From NCBI GenBank assembly GCA_028288365.1, contig JAQBNU010000100.1, positions 1 through 51,866 of the forward strand: a stretch of DNA of 51,866 nucleotides, written 5' to 3'. Within the stretch, counting starts at the first letter, position 1. Each line of letters starts with the position of its first letter. Shown piece after piece: positions 44,136 through 51,866 of the stretch. The notes beneath the pieces are model-generated. The model saw nothing but the letters and a program-made list of their open reading frames with translations, made no database searches and was not told the origin of the DNA. The position numbers were made by a program, and so were the translations under genes. This DNA comes from Chitinophagaceae bacterium (lineage in GTDB: Bacteria > Bacteroidota > Bacteroidia > Cytophagales > Cytophagaceae).

Positions 44136-44319
44136 ATGTCCCGTCAGGGACATCATATGGGTAACACAAAAAGAAATAATATATCAAGTCCCTTTAGGGA
44201 CGACATCAGACAGCTTGTCATTGAAAAAATGAATTTAATAACAGACCAATATATATCGTCCTAAAGGGACTTGGTTTGCTTGTCAATTATTGACTACAGA
44301 GATTTTGTCCCTATGGGAC
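44136..44319. repeat. Four GTCCC-GGGAC mini-hairpins
   Basis: Short hairpins lie at 44136-44153, 44188-44201, 44258-44270 and 44307-44319. Each has GTCC(C) and GGGAC arms and a 3-5-base loop. The centres are about 50, 70 and 49 bases apart. The copies at 44188 and 44258 also match in inverted orientation over a few more bases. They resemble a bacterial REP-like intergenic element. The loops are too short and the spacers too irregular for CRISPR. Confidence 0.75.
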
Positions 44320-44356
44320 TGGCCTTATTCGTGTAGAATTGATAAGAACAATAAGC

Positions 44357-44398
44357 AATTAAAAAGGGTCAGGAAATATTTCCTGACCCTTTTTAATT
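44357..44398. terminator. Bidirectional terminator, 42-base perfect palindrome
   Basis: AATTAAAAAGGGTCAGGAAAT (44357-44377) is followed by its exact reverse complement (44378-44398). It lies downstream of aroA on the minus strand and carries A/T tracts on both sides. It shares the core GGTCAGGAA with the 44093-44128 terminator. Confidence 0.88.
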
Positions 44399-44429
44399 TA
44401 TGCTCTACTGATTACTGATAAACTGTTCA

Positions 44430-45680
44430 CTATTTTATCTCAAACCCCAACGCTTTCAAATCCTTCCAAAAATGTGGATACGATTTTTCTACCACTTCTG
44501 GATTTTCTATCGACAGTTCGCCAAGCAGCGCCAATGGAGCAAAAGCCATGGCCATGCGGTGATCTTTGTAAGTGGCGATGTGTTGGTTGTTCATCTTGAA
44601 ATTTCCTGGAACAACTTTATACGTATCGTCTTTGACAATCTCTTCTAAGTCAGCACCGAATTTCCTTAATTCATTTTGTATCGCCGCAATGCGATCGGTT
44701 TCTTTGATGCGCAAACTTTCCAGTCCGCTCATCGTAACCACTTGTCCTTTTGCTGCCGCTACTACCGCGATGGTTTGTGCCAGGTCAGGACAGTCGGTGA
44801 AATCTTGCTCGAAAGGTTTGGCAACGAAGTTTGTGATTTTTTCTAAATGCAATCCTTGATCTGTGAACGTAGATTTCACACCCATCTTTTCCATGATAGA
44901 AGTGATCACGCGATCGCCTTGCAGTGAATCGGATTTATAACCTTTGATGTAGAAGTCTGCTTCCGGTGCGATCGCTGCAATGCTAAACCAGTAGCTTGCT
45001 GCAGACCAGTCTGACTCTACGCTGTAGGTTGTGCCTTTGTATTGTTGATGAGGAACAGCAATGCTGCTACCTTCCCATGTTGCTGTGACGCCAAACTTTT
45101 GCATCAATTGCAAAGTCATGGCTATGTAAGGCTTTGATCCAATCTTGCCAGTCAATTCTAATTTTAAACCTTGTGGCAATAAAGGTGCAATCATTAGCAA
45201 AGCCGTGATGTATTGACTGCTCACGTCTCCGCGTATGGTGAGTGTATTCGTTTTTACTTCTTTCGGATCAAAAGGTTTGATGAGCAATGGAGGATAACCC
45301 TCTTTTTCCTGATAAGAAATATCAGCACCTAATGTGCGCAAGGCATCGACCAACAATAAGATCGGACGCTCTTTCATGCGCATCGTACCGGTCATGATTC
45401 TTTTCTTTCCGCTTACTGCAGAGTAAGCCGTCAGGAAACGCATGGTAGTACCCGCATCGAGCACATCCCATGTTTCTTCATTATCGTGTTGCAGCAAACG
45501 AATCATCGTTTGTGTATCACGTGCATTCGATAAATTTTCTAATTGCCCTTCTTTTCCTGCCAGTGCATGGATCACCAATACGCGATTACTTTCGCTTTTG
45601 GAAGACGGAGGAGTGATGGCGCCTTTGATAGAGCCTTTGTGTTTGGATAGAGAAAGGTTGGTGAGCGTAACGTTGTCCAT
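44430..45680 (-). CDS. aroA: 3-phosphoshikimate 1-carboxyvinyltransferase (EPSP synthase)
   Basis: AroA makes EPSP from shikimate-3-phosphate and PEP. The 416-residue protein has PPSSKSESNRVLVIHALAG (substrate lysine loop, about 22-40), LDAGTTMRFLTAYSA (about 74-88), a DVSSQYITALLM motif and the C-terminal SLRIKETDRIAAIQNEL and YKDHRMAMAFA segments. It shares one base with the aroB stop (TAATG), so the two are translationally coupled. Confidence 0.96.
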   Translation of the reverse strand: MDNVTLTNLSLSKHKGSIKGAITPPSSKSESNRVLVIHALAGKEGQLENLSNARDTQTMIRLLQHDNEETWDVLDAGTTMRFLTAYSAVSGKKRIMTGTMRMKERPILLLVDALRTLGADISYQEKEGYPPLLIKPFDPKEVKTNTLTIRGDVSSQYITALLMIAPLLPQGLKLELTGKIGSKPYIAMTLQLMQKFGVTATWEGSSIAVPHQQYKGTTYSVESDWSAASYWFSIAAIAPEADFYIKGYKSDSLQGDRVITSIMEKMGVKSTFTDQGLHLEKITNFVAKPFEQDFTDCPDLAQTIAVVAAAKGQVVTMSGLESLRIKETDRIAAIQNELRKFGADLEEIVKDDTYKVVPGNFKMNNQHIATYKDHRMAMAFAPLALLGELSIENPEVVEKSYPHFWKDLKALGFEIK

Positions 45681-46723
45681 TATCCGATCAATGTATTATA
45701 ATAAGTGAGTGACTGTTTCATGAGTTCAGCCGAAACCGCTACATTGTAGTTGGCCTGACCGATTTTTTGAAGAAGAGAAAATAATACGGCGCCTTGTTCA
45801 TTCTTTTTGTCGTGCAGTGTCAAGTTGATGATTTCATCCAATGCAGCATCAGGAATGTGTACGTGTCCGTATATCGAGATGATATAGTTTTGTATTTCTT
45901 TCAGTTCGTCTTTTGAGATGAATCCTTTTTCTACGGCTAGAAAAGATTCTACAATCATACCGATGGCAATGGCCTCACCGTGTAAAATACGATTTCCTTT
46001 TTCCAGGAAATAACTTTCTACGGCATGACCCAAGGTATGACCAAAGTTCAATACTTTTCTCAATCCCTTTTCAGTTGGGTCTTCTGTCGTGATGAGGTAT
46101 TTGATATTTACAGAATGCGGAATGACTTCGTCCCAATTTTGTGCTTCGAGAGATTGTTCTTTGATCTTGTGCCAGGCCAAAGCATCAGCAATGAGTGCAT
46201 GTTTGATGACTTCTGCAAAACCAGATCTCAATTCTCTTTTGTCTAATGTTTTCAAAAAAGTAGAGCAAATGATTACGGCTTCCGGTTCTTTAAAAACACC
46301 GATATGATTTTTAAAATGATCGAAATCGATTCCTAACTTTCCTCCTACACTGGCATCTACTTGTGAAAGAAGGGTAGTCGGTATTTGAATAAAGTCTATT
46401 CCCCTTTTGTAAGTTGCCGCACAGAAGCCGCCCATATCGCCGATCACGCCGCCGCCAATGTTGATGACTACTGCTTTGCGATCCATTTCAAATTCTGTCA
46501 TGGTGCGCCAGATGTCGCTGCAGGTGTTTAAGTTTTTATGCTCTTCACCCGATTTGATGACACAGCCGTTTACTTGTTCGAGGAAGGAAGCAGAGAAAAG
46601 CGGAAGGCAATGTTTTTTCGTATGCTCATCTACAATTAACAAGACTTTACTATAACCTTTCTTGCTGAGAAAGTCAGACAGTGTTGTTTGTGGATCCCGG
46701 GTAAATAAAATTTCAGAGGGCAT
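45680..46723 (-). CDS. aroB: 3-dehydroquinate synthase
   Basis: AroB cyclises DAHP to 3-dehydroquinate with NAD+ and a divalent metal. From the ATG at 46723 it is 347 residues; the longer frame upstream carries no family sequence. Seen are GGGVIGDMGGFCAATYKRGI (about 88-107), TTLLSQVDASVGGKLGID and LNFGHTLGHAVE (metal-binding His), plus a HGEAIAIGM motif. It lies between the DAHP synthase gene and aroA. Confidence 0.95.
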   Translation of the reverse strand: MPSEILFTRDPQTTLSDFLSKKGYSKVLLIVDEHTKKHCLPLFSASFLEQVNGCVIKSGEEHKNLNTCSDIWRTMTEFEMDRKAVVINIGGGVIGDMGGFCAATYKRGIDFIQIPTTLLSQVDASVGGKLGIDFDHFKNHIGVFKEPEAVIICSTFLKTLDKRELRSGFAEVIKHALIADALAWHKIKEQSLEAQNWDEVIPHSVNIKYLITTEDPTEKGLRKVLNFGHTLGHAVESYFLEKGNRILHGEAIAIGMIVESFLAVEKGFISKDELKEIQNYIISIYGHVHIPDAALDEIINLTLHDKKNEQGAVLFSLLQKIGQANYNVAVSAELMKQSLTYYNTLIG

Positions 46724-46752
46724 GCAAAACTTCCAAAAGGATTGAAATGAAA

Positions 46753-46777
46753 AGTCCCGCGCCAAAGGAGCGGGACT
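46753..46777 (-). terminator. Terminator-like hairpin after aroF/chorismate mutase
   Basis: AGTCCCGC (46753-46760) pairs with GCGGGACT (46770-46777) around a 9-base loop. In the minus direction it follows the aroF stop, then a short T run. It may reduce read-through into aroB rather than stop it. Confidence 0.7.
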
Positions 46778-46799
46778 GATTAATTATAATGAAATCAAA

Positions 46800-47903
46800 T
46801 TAAGCTTTGCTTTCAACAGCTTTCATGATTTCCGTTTGCTTACGGATAGATTCTTCGTGAATGATCTTGAATAAATCTTCTACATACGTTTCACTCAAAT
46901 TCATTTTCTGAGCAAGAGATGTCAAGTTCTTCATGATCTCATCCCAACGATTGACCTGAAGGGTAGTCACGTTGTTGTCTTTTTTGTATTCACCGATTTT
47001 TTCAACGATCGCCATACGAGCGGTCAATACTTCGATCAACTCTCTGTCTAAGCTATCAATCTTCGCTCTCAAATCTTCGAGACTATCATTGAAAGATTGG
47101 TTATCGCTTGTTACTTCACGGATTTTCAAGTCACGCAAGATTTCTCCCAATCTGGAAGGAGTCACTTGTTGATCTGCGTCACTCCATGCTTTGTCTGGAT
47201 CGATGTGTGTTTCAATCATCAAACCATCGAAACCAAGATCCATTGCTTTTTGAGAAATATCGAAAATCAAATCTCTCTTACCACCGATGTGACTTGGATC
47301 ACAGATGATCGGAATTTGCGGAGCGATACGTTTCAATTCGATCGGAATAGACCAGGTTGGGACGTTACGGAATTTAGATTTATCAATCGTAGAAAATCCA
47401 CGGTGAATAGCGGCTAAGTTTTTAATACCTGCTCTGTGGAAACGCTCGAATGCGCCTATCCATAGACCCAACTCAGGGTGAGTAGGGTTCTTTATCAATA
47501 CCGGTATGTCTACACCTTGTAAAGCATCTGCCATTTCTTGAATCGCGAAAGGACTCACAGTAGTACGTGCTCCGATCCACAATACGTCCACGCCGTATTT
47601 CAATGCTAATTCTATATGTTCAGGGTTGGCCACTTCAGTACCAATCATCATCCCCAACTCTTTCTTCACATCTGCAAACCACTTCAAGCCTTCTTCGCCT
47701 GCGCCTTCAAAAGCATTTGGTCTTGTACGTGGTTTCCATATACCTGCGCGAAGTACATCTACTTTACCCAACTCTTTCAATTGCTTAGCGGTAGCCAACA
47801 ATTGTTCAGGAGTTTCTGCGCTGCACGGTCCTGCAATGATCAAAGGCTTGTGTGTAGTCTTTGCCCATGTTTCAATGGGATTCACTTGAAGATCAACTTT
47901 CAT
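46800..47903 (-). CDS. Bifunctional DAHP synthase / chorismate mutase
   Basis: The 367-residue fusion has an N-terminal type-I-beta DAHP synthase (about 1-260): KPLIIAGPCSAETPEQLLA, LRAGIWKPRTRPNAFEGAG, WIGARTTVSPF, PVLIKNPTHPEL and CDPSHIGGKRDL. Its C-terminal AroQ chorismate mutase (about 275-362) has DLRAKIDSLDRELIEVLTAR and EKIGEYKKDN. The pair commits carbon to chorismate and then to prephenate. The fused mutase often gives feedback control. It is first in the aroF-aroB-aroA operon on the minus strand and divergent from proline dehydrogenase. Confidence 0.95.
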   Translation of the reverse strand: MKVDLQVNPIETWAKTTHKPLIIAGPCSAETPEQLLATAKQLKELGKVDVLRAGIWKPRTRPNAFEGAGEEGLKWFADVKKELGMMIGTEVANPEHIELALKYGVDVLWIGARTTVSPFAIQEMADALQGVDIPVLIKNPTHPELGLWIGAFERFHRAGIKNLAAIHRGFSTIDKSKFRNVPTWSIPIELKRIAPQIPIICDPSHIGGKRDLIFDISQKAMDLGFDGLMIETHIDPDKAWSDADQQVTPSRLGEILRDLKIREVTSDNQSFNDSLEDLRAKIDSLDRELIEVLTARMAIVEKIGEYKKDNNVTTLQVNRWDEIMKNLTSLAQKMNLSETYVEDLFKIIHEESIRKQTEIMKAVESKA

Positions 47904-47976
47904 AATCTATTCCTCTCTGTTGTTTGTTGTTTTTTTATTTCAATAAGAACCTGTTCCTTTACGTTCAAATTCCATT

Positions 47977-49140
47977 ATGAGTACCTTATTTAACGATACT
48001 AAAATCGCGTTTCGCTCCAAGTCGAATAAACAGTTGCTTCAAGCGTACTGGTTATTTCGATTAATGGGCTTCCCCGAGCTCACAAAGATAGGGACTTATT
48101 TTATAAAAACAGCATTAAAAGCGCCTCTGGGACTTAAAAAAGTTATAAAAAGTACTTTGTATCAACAGTTCTGTGGAGGCGAAACCCTGCCTGAATGTGA
48201 AAAGACCATGGCGGAACTGGCTCGTTTCGGTGTATTCAGCATTCCAGACTATGTAGCAGAGGGCCAGGAAACTCAGCAGGCGTTTGATCAGGCCATGTTT
48301 CAGGTATTGGAAACGATACAAATGGCGTCCCGTAATTCTTCCATTGGCTTTGCCGTTTTTAAAGTGACAGCCTTAGGTTCGGCTCAGGTATTGTCTCGTA
48401 AGCAGGCAGGTCTTTTGTTATCCGATGCCGAAGAACAAGAGTGGGAACTTATTCAAAAGAGAGTGCACCACATCATTTCATCCGCTGTAGAAGCTGGTGT
48501 TCGTGTCATGATCGATGCGGAAGAAAGCTGGATTCAAGATGTGATCGATGAACTGGCCTACTCTGCGATGTTTCTTTATAACATAGACAAAGCCTGGGTT
48601 TTCAATACCTGTCAGATGTACCGCAGCGATATGCCGGCACGATTGAAAAAGTTGAAAGCAATGGCGGTAGAAAAACATTTTATTCCTGGAGTGAAACTTG
48701 TGCGTGGCGCTTACCTGGAAAAAGAAAACAAACGCGCTGCTCAATTGAACTATCAAAGTCCGATTTGGTCCACCAAAAAAGAAACCGATCAGGCTTACGA
48801 CGAAGCGTTGGATTACTGCTTTGCACAAGGGATTGCATTGTGCATCGGTACACACAACGAAGACAGTGTAGAGACGGCTATTCGATTGATGAAAAAAAAT
48901 AATGTAACAAGCAATAATGAAAATTATTGCTTCGCGCAATTGTTCGGTATGAGTGATCACATCACTTTCAACCTGGCTGAACAAGGTTATCGTGCGGCGA
49001 AGTATCTACCTTTTGGTCCAATGAAATTAAGTCTACCTTATTTGTTTCGAAGAGCAAATGAAAACAAATCGGTATCCGGACAATCAAGCAGGGAACTGGA
49101 ACTATTGAAAAAAGAATTGCGCAGAAGGAAAAACAGTTGA
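47977..49140 (+). CDS. Proline dehydrogenase
   Basis: This FAD enzyme oxidises proline to pyrroline-5-carboxylate, which PruA completes. The 387-residue product is of the monofunctional type, with a TIM-barrel built around MIDAEESWIQDVIDELAY (about 169-186), NTCQMYRSD, KLVRGAYLEKE (about 246-256), GTHNEDSV, FAQLFGMSDHITFNLAEQ and the C-terminal KYLPFGPMKLSLPYLFRRANEN. The stop is followed almost at once by the MATE gene, whose alternative TTG start would overlap it. Confidence 0.94.
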   Translation: MSTLFNDTKIAFRSKSNKQLLQAYWLFRLMGFPELTKIGTYFIKTALKAPLGLKKVIKSTLYQQFCGGETLPECEKTMAELARFGVFSIPDYVAEGQETQQAFDQAMFQVLETIQMASRNSSIGFAVFKVTALGSAQVLSRKQAGLLLSDAEEQEWELIQKRVHHIISSAVEAGVRVMIDAEESWIQDVIDELAYSAMFLYNIDKAWVFNTCQMYRSDMPARLKKLKAMAVEKHFIPGVKLVRGAYLEKENKRAAQLNYQSPIWSTKKETDQAYDEALDYCFAQGIALCIGTHNEDSVETAIRLMKKNNVTSNNENYCFAQLFGMSDHITFNLAEQGYRAAKYLPFGPMKLSLPYLFRRANENKSVSGQSSRELELLKKELRRRKNS

Positions 49141-49148
49141 TCCCATTC

Positions 49149-50483
49149 ATGATCTATTCTCAACACATTCGTAAATTATTATTGTTGGCTTATCCGGTGA
49201 CGCTAGCGCAACTCGGGCACATTTCGGTGGCGTTGGCAGATACGTACATGGCCGGAAAGCTCGGTGGCATGTACCTTGCAGCGGCTACGCTGGCGTTCAG
49301 CTTTTATTTCCCTTTTCTTTTTTTTGGTATTGGCATCTCAAGCGGTCCTTCTCCACTGATTGCGAAAGCACAAGGAGAAAACGATCGCTCCATGATTCAA
49401 TCACTCTTCTGGCAAAGTCTGCACATGAATATTATTGTTGGTGTATTGCTGACCGCTTTTATTTATTTAAGTGCTTCGCGTATTCACTGGTTCAATTCTG
49501 ATCCTGTATTATTAGAACATGCGATTCCTTTTTTGCACATCATTGCTTTGTCGGTATTGCCCACGATGATCTTTCAATCCTTCCGTCAATATGCAGAGGG
49601 CCTCTCCAGTACCAGTCCCTCGATGTTCATTAGTATTTTCGGAACAGTAGTAAATGTGTTTTTCAACTGGGTATTCACACGCGGTGCATTGGGTTTTCCT
49701 GAATTGGGTTTGAATGGCATTGCGCTTGGTACCTTGATTTCACGGGTGGTCATGGCTTTAATGATGGCAGCTTATGTATTGCAGGCACCTCTATTGAATC
49801 AATATTTGAAAGGAGCGTATTACATGCGCATGCAATGGACCATCATGCGACACATGTTGAAGAAAAGTTTTCCCGTAGGCATACAGCTTTCTGTAGAATC
49901 AGGTGTGTTTAGTTTGGGCGCGATCTTCATTGGTTGGTTGGGCACAACGGCCATTGCTTCTCATCAGATTGCCTTGAACCTGGCGGCTACGTCTTATATG
50001 GCTGCTACCGGTTTGACAGCCGCAGTATCGGTAAGAGTAGGGTATGAATGGGGTGCAGGAAATGTAAAAGAAATTCGCAAAGCAGGCTTGACCGCTTTTG
50101 GATTGGTGAGTGTATTCATGCTTTCGGTCAGCGTGTTGTTCATTTTATTTCGCTACGAATTGCCGGCTTTGTTTGTCATGGAAACAGACATCATTAATAC
50201 GACTGCCGGTTTATTATTGACGGCCGCCTTATTTCAACTCGCCGATGGAGTGCAGGTGATTGGCATCGGCGCATTGAGAGGCATCGGCGATGTAGTGGCT
50301 CCTACCTTGATTGCTATTTTAGCTTATTGGGCCATTGGTTTGCCGATCGGTTACTGGCTTACTTTTTCCTGCGGCATGGGTGTGCAAGGCATCTGGTATG
50401 GATTTACGATTGGACTGTTTATTGCAGCGGTATTGATGTTTGTGCGGTTTATGGTCTTGTCGGGAAAAATGAGGAAGAATTAA
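49149..50483 (+). CDS. MATE family multidrug/sodium antiporter
   Basis: From the ATG at 49149 the product has 444 residues. It has about 12 membrane helices in two pseudo-repeats: YPVTLAQLGHISVALADTYM near the start and KSFPVGIQLSVESGVFSLG (about 233-251) at the second half. These mark the MatE domains. Drugs or toxic organics may be exported with Na+ or H+. An earlier TTG overlaps the ProDH stop but has no supporting sequence. It lies 8 bases after proline dehydrogenase. Confidence 0.94.
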   Translation: MIYSQHIRKLLLLAYPVTLAQLGHISVALADTYMAGKLGGMYLAAATLAFSFYFPFLFFGIGISSGPSPLIAKAQGENDRSMIQSLFWQSLHMNIIVGVLLTAFIYLSASRIHWFNSDPVLLEHAIPFLHIIALSVLPTMIFQSFRQYAEGLSSTSPSMFISIFGTVVNVFFNWVFTRGALGFPELGLNGIALGTLISRVVMALMMAAYVLQAPLLNQYLKGAYYMRMQWTIMRHMLKKSFPVGIQLSVESGVFSLGAIFIGWLGTTAIASHQIALNLAATSYMAATGLTAAVSVRVGYEWGAGNVKEIRKAGLTAFGLVSVFMLSVSVLFILFRYELPALFVMETDIINTTAGLLLTAALFQLADGVQVIGIGALRGIGDVVAPTLIAILAYWAIGLPIGYWLTFSCGMGVQGIWYGFTIGLFIAAVLMFVRFMVLSGKMRKN

Positions 50484-50626
50484 TGAAGTAGCAATGTTAT
50501 TGTTAGTCCTATAATTCCCCGAACAGTTCAGTTGATCCACAGTATGGGTATCGCAAATGAAGAAGGGCAGACTATACATTCTTTCTTACATAAATTAATT
50601 CATCAAATAATTTTAATTATCTACAG

Positions 50627-51052
50627 ATGGAAAAAGTACTTTATACCGCCAGCGCAACAGCTACAGGTGGTCGCAATGGATCAGTGAAATCGTCAGACGG
50701 AGTGTTGAATTTGGAAGTGCGCATGCCCAAAGAATTGGGCGGAAGCGGTGGGGCATATTCCAATCCGGAACAATTGTTTGCCGCAGGGTATTCCGCTTGT
50801 TTTGATAGTGCGGTCAATCACCTGGCTCAATTGCAAAAACAGACTATTCAATCTACCGTTACTGCTCAGGTAGGCATTGGCGCCAACACGACGGGCGGTT
50901 TCGAACTATCGGTGAAGTTGCACGTTGACATCAAAGGTCTTGATCAGGCGGCGGCAGAAGAGCTGGTGAACAAGGCGCACCAGGTATGTCCGTACTCCAA
51001 TGCGACGCGCAACAATATCCCTGTCGAATTGTCCGTAACAGCAACGGTATAG
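50627..51052 (+). CDS. ohr: Organic hydroperoxide resistance protein
   Basis: Ohr reduces organic peroxides through two cysteines. The 141-residue OsmC-fold protein has R16 (ATATGGRNG), E48 and peroxidatic C58 (GYSACFDSA), plus resolving C121 (VCPYSNATRNN). These match the Ohr subfamily rather than OsmC. Lipoyl or small-thiol recycling is expected in such hosts. An inverted repeat that may act as a terminator follows. No OhrR gene is adjacent. Confidence 0.96.
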   Translation: MEKVLYTASATATGGRNGSVKSSDGVLNLEVRMPKELGGSGGAYSNPEQLFAAGYSACFDSAVNHLAQLQKQTIQSTVTAQVGIGANTTGGFELSVKLHVDIKGLDQAAAEELVNKAHQVCPYSNATRNNIPVELSVTATV

Positions 51053-51061
51053 CAGGAAGGC

Positions 51062-51096
51062 AAGGATATCCCGTCAGGTAGCAGCCGGATATCCTT
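51062..51096 (+). terminator. Inverted repeat after ohr, possible terminator
   Basis: AAGGATATCC (51062-51071) pairs with GGATATCCTT (51087-51096) around a 15-base loop. No long T run follows, so termination is likely but not sure. The rest of the gap to 51316 is AT-rich and holds the peroxiredoxin promoter. Confidence 0.55.
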
Positions 51097-51316
51097 ACCT
51101 GATTTAATGATTAGTGATCTGTCCGCTATACGAGCTGATCTAATGCCCTTTTTTTCATACCTGATCTTCAGGAAGTCGTTTCGTCTTCGTGATTTAATCA
51201 CAATAAAAGTATCTTTTTATTCGATTGAGAGGAATATTTTCTGGTAGAGAAGTCATACTTATTTTTGTAGGAATGCGTATTATCAGTATCTTCAAACATT
51301 CACTAAACAGACCCAC

Positions 51317-51850
51317 ATGAAAAAATTAATTACACTGCTCTTTTTCTTCTTTACTGGTATTGCAGGCTCGTTTGCGCAAGATGAAGTCTTTGGATTGAAA
51401 GTAGGAGATGTTGCTCCGGATTTCAGCTTGTACGATCAGAACGAACGCATATTTAAATTATCAAAGGCACTTGAAAAAGGTCCTGTGGTAGTGTTTTTCT
51501 ACCGTGGACAATGGTGTCCTTTTTGTACAAAGTACATGAAGAATTATCAGGACTCGTTGAAATACATCACAGCTAAAGGTGCACAGATTGTAGGTATCAG
51601 TGCCCAGATGGAAAACGCAGTGCAGAAAAGTATTGAGAAAACAGGCGCCACTTTTCCCTTGTTATCAGATCAGAATAAGAAAACTTGTTTCAAATACGAT
51701 ACGCTGTTAAAGGCGGATATGACCAATGAGGAAGCAAATCCTGTTCCTGCTTTGTATGTCGTAGGAAAGGATGGAAAAATAAAATACGTCCACTTTCCCG
51801 ATTCATTTACATTGAGAGCAAACGTCAGTGATTTTCTTCCCTTCTTGTAA
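51317..51850 (+). CDS. Secreted AhpC/TSA-family peroxiredoxin
   Basis: The 177-residue protein has a signal peptide (about 1-20, MKKLITLLFFFFTGIAGSFA) and a thioredoxin-fold peroxiredoxin domain. The CxxC-like active site is FYRGQWCPFC (C67, C70), preceded by VGDVAPDFSLYDQN and followed by IVGISAQ and FPLLSDQNKKTCFKYD. It would reduce peroxides in the periplasm. It lies 264 bases after ohr. The window ends just after its stop, at the start of another repeat copy. Confidence 0.92.
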   Translation: MKKLITLLFFFFTGIAGSFAQDEVFGLKVGDVAPDFSLYDQNERIFKLSKALEKGPVVVFFYRGQWCPFCTKYMKNYQDSLKYITAKGAQIVGISAQMENAVQKSIEKTGATFPLLSDQNKKTCFKYDTLLKADMTNEEANPVPALYVVGKDGKIKYVHFPDSFTLRANVSDFLPFL

Positions 51851-51866
51851 AGAAGGGTGATCAGTG

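Larger units (their letters stand above)
44086..44429. other. Repeat-rich intergenic region before aroA
   Basis: These 344 bases contain two near-identical terminator hairpins (44093-44128 and 44357-44398) and four GTCCC-GGGAC mini-hairpins between them. A degenerate CAGTGATCAG-family stretch lies at about 44406-44431. No coding sequence or RNA gene is visible. Confidence 0.75.

Noticed and set aside
44136..44319. A possible CRISPR array from repeated GTCCC-GGGAC units
   Set aside because: Units are only 13-18 bases, not identical, unevenly spaced and in mixed orientation; no cas genes are near.

Overview
The window is a gene-dense stretch of a Bacteroidota chromosome, most like the Cytophagales or Chitinophagales; I cannot place it more precisely. 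The signs are a DUF4295 gene directly after rpmG, a TonB-dependent receptor with an N-terminal carboxypeptidase-regulatory-like domain, a bacillithiol-synthesis gene (bshC), a DUF6496 lysine-rich protein, promoters of the TTTG / TAnnTTTG type, few Shine-Dalgarno sequences, and many Cys-Lys-rich lipoprotein signals. I see no rRNA, tRNA, integrase, transposase or CRISPR array.

Layout. 1-4.3 kb (minus): TPR sensor kinase, hemB, rocD. 4.4-8 kb (plus): rpmB-rpmG-DUF4295, ftsY, a lipoprotein whose start lies inside ftsY, and rimO. 8-10.9 kb (minus): a tight three-gene set of an arylsulfotransferase-like propeller, a 54-residue membrane peptide and a membrane-anchored PAPS-type sulfotransferase. 10.9-13.3 kb: a 0.6 kb gap with an 18-bp perfect palindrome, then a histidine kinase and a receiver-only response regulator. 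13.4-15.5 kb (minus): cysE-cysM-haem-binding protein. 15.7-17.9 kb (plus): bshC and 5-formyl-THF cyclo-ligase. 18-19.6 kb (minus): S41 processing protease. 20-26.2 kb (plus): an operon of DUF4856 lipoprotein, imelysin, HTTM membrane protein and TonB receptor, preceded by a Bacteroidota-type promoter between two near-identical 19-bp palindromes. 26.4-32.6 kb (plus): hemerythrin-like protein, ruvX, def, methionine-type aminotransferase, omega-amidase, murF, CPBP membrane protein. 32.7-42.3 kb: DUF6496, then a long minus-strand run (2Fe-2S ferredoxin, HAD phosphatase, pruA, polysaccharide deacetylase, KefF-like oxidoreductase, KefC-like antiporter, LURP-one protein, LRR protein) and an ArsR regulator. 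42.3-44.1 kb (plus): CarboxypepD-like protein, CYTH protein, secreted protein. 44.4-47.9 kb (minus): aroF/chorismate mutase, aroB, aroA. 48-51.9 kb (plus): proline dehydrogenase, MATE exporter, Ohr, secreted peroxiredoxin.

How it fits together. Cysteine synthesis (cysE, cysM) sits divergently beside bshC, which adds cysteine in bacillithiol synthesis. Proline and ornithine catabolism is present as ProDH, PruA and RocD, all converging on glutamate semialdehyde. Three shikimate-pathway activities plus chorismate mutase form one operon. Thiol and oxidative defence appears as Ohr, the peroxiredoxin and a KefC/KefF-like pair. The 20-26 kb operon looks like a metal or cofactor uptake unit under repressor control.

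The intergenic spaces carry several families of palindromic repeats: CAGTGATCAG-type, AAATCCCCT-AGGGGACTT-type, GTCCC-GGGAC mini-hairpins and a GC-rich 104-bp element. Several perfect bidirectional terminator hairpins lie between convergent genes. The most useful leads are the tandem operator/promoter at 19884-19966, the sulfotransferase/propeller/micropeptide set at 7968-10859, and the ftsY/lipoprotein overlap.
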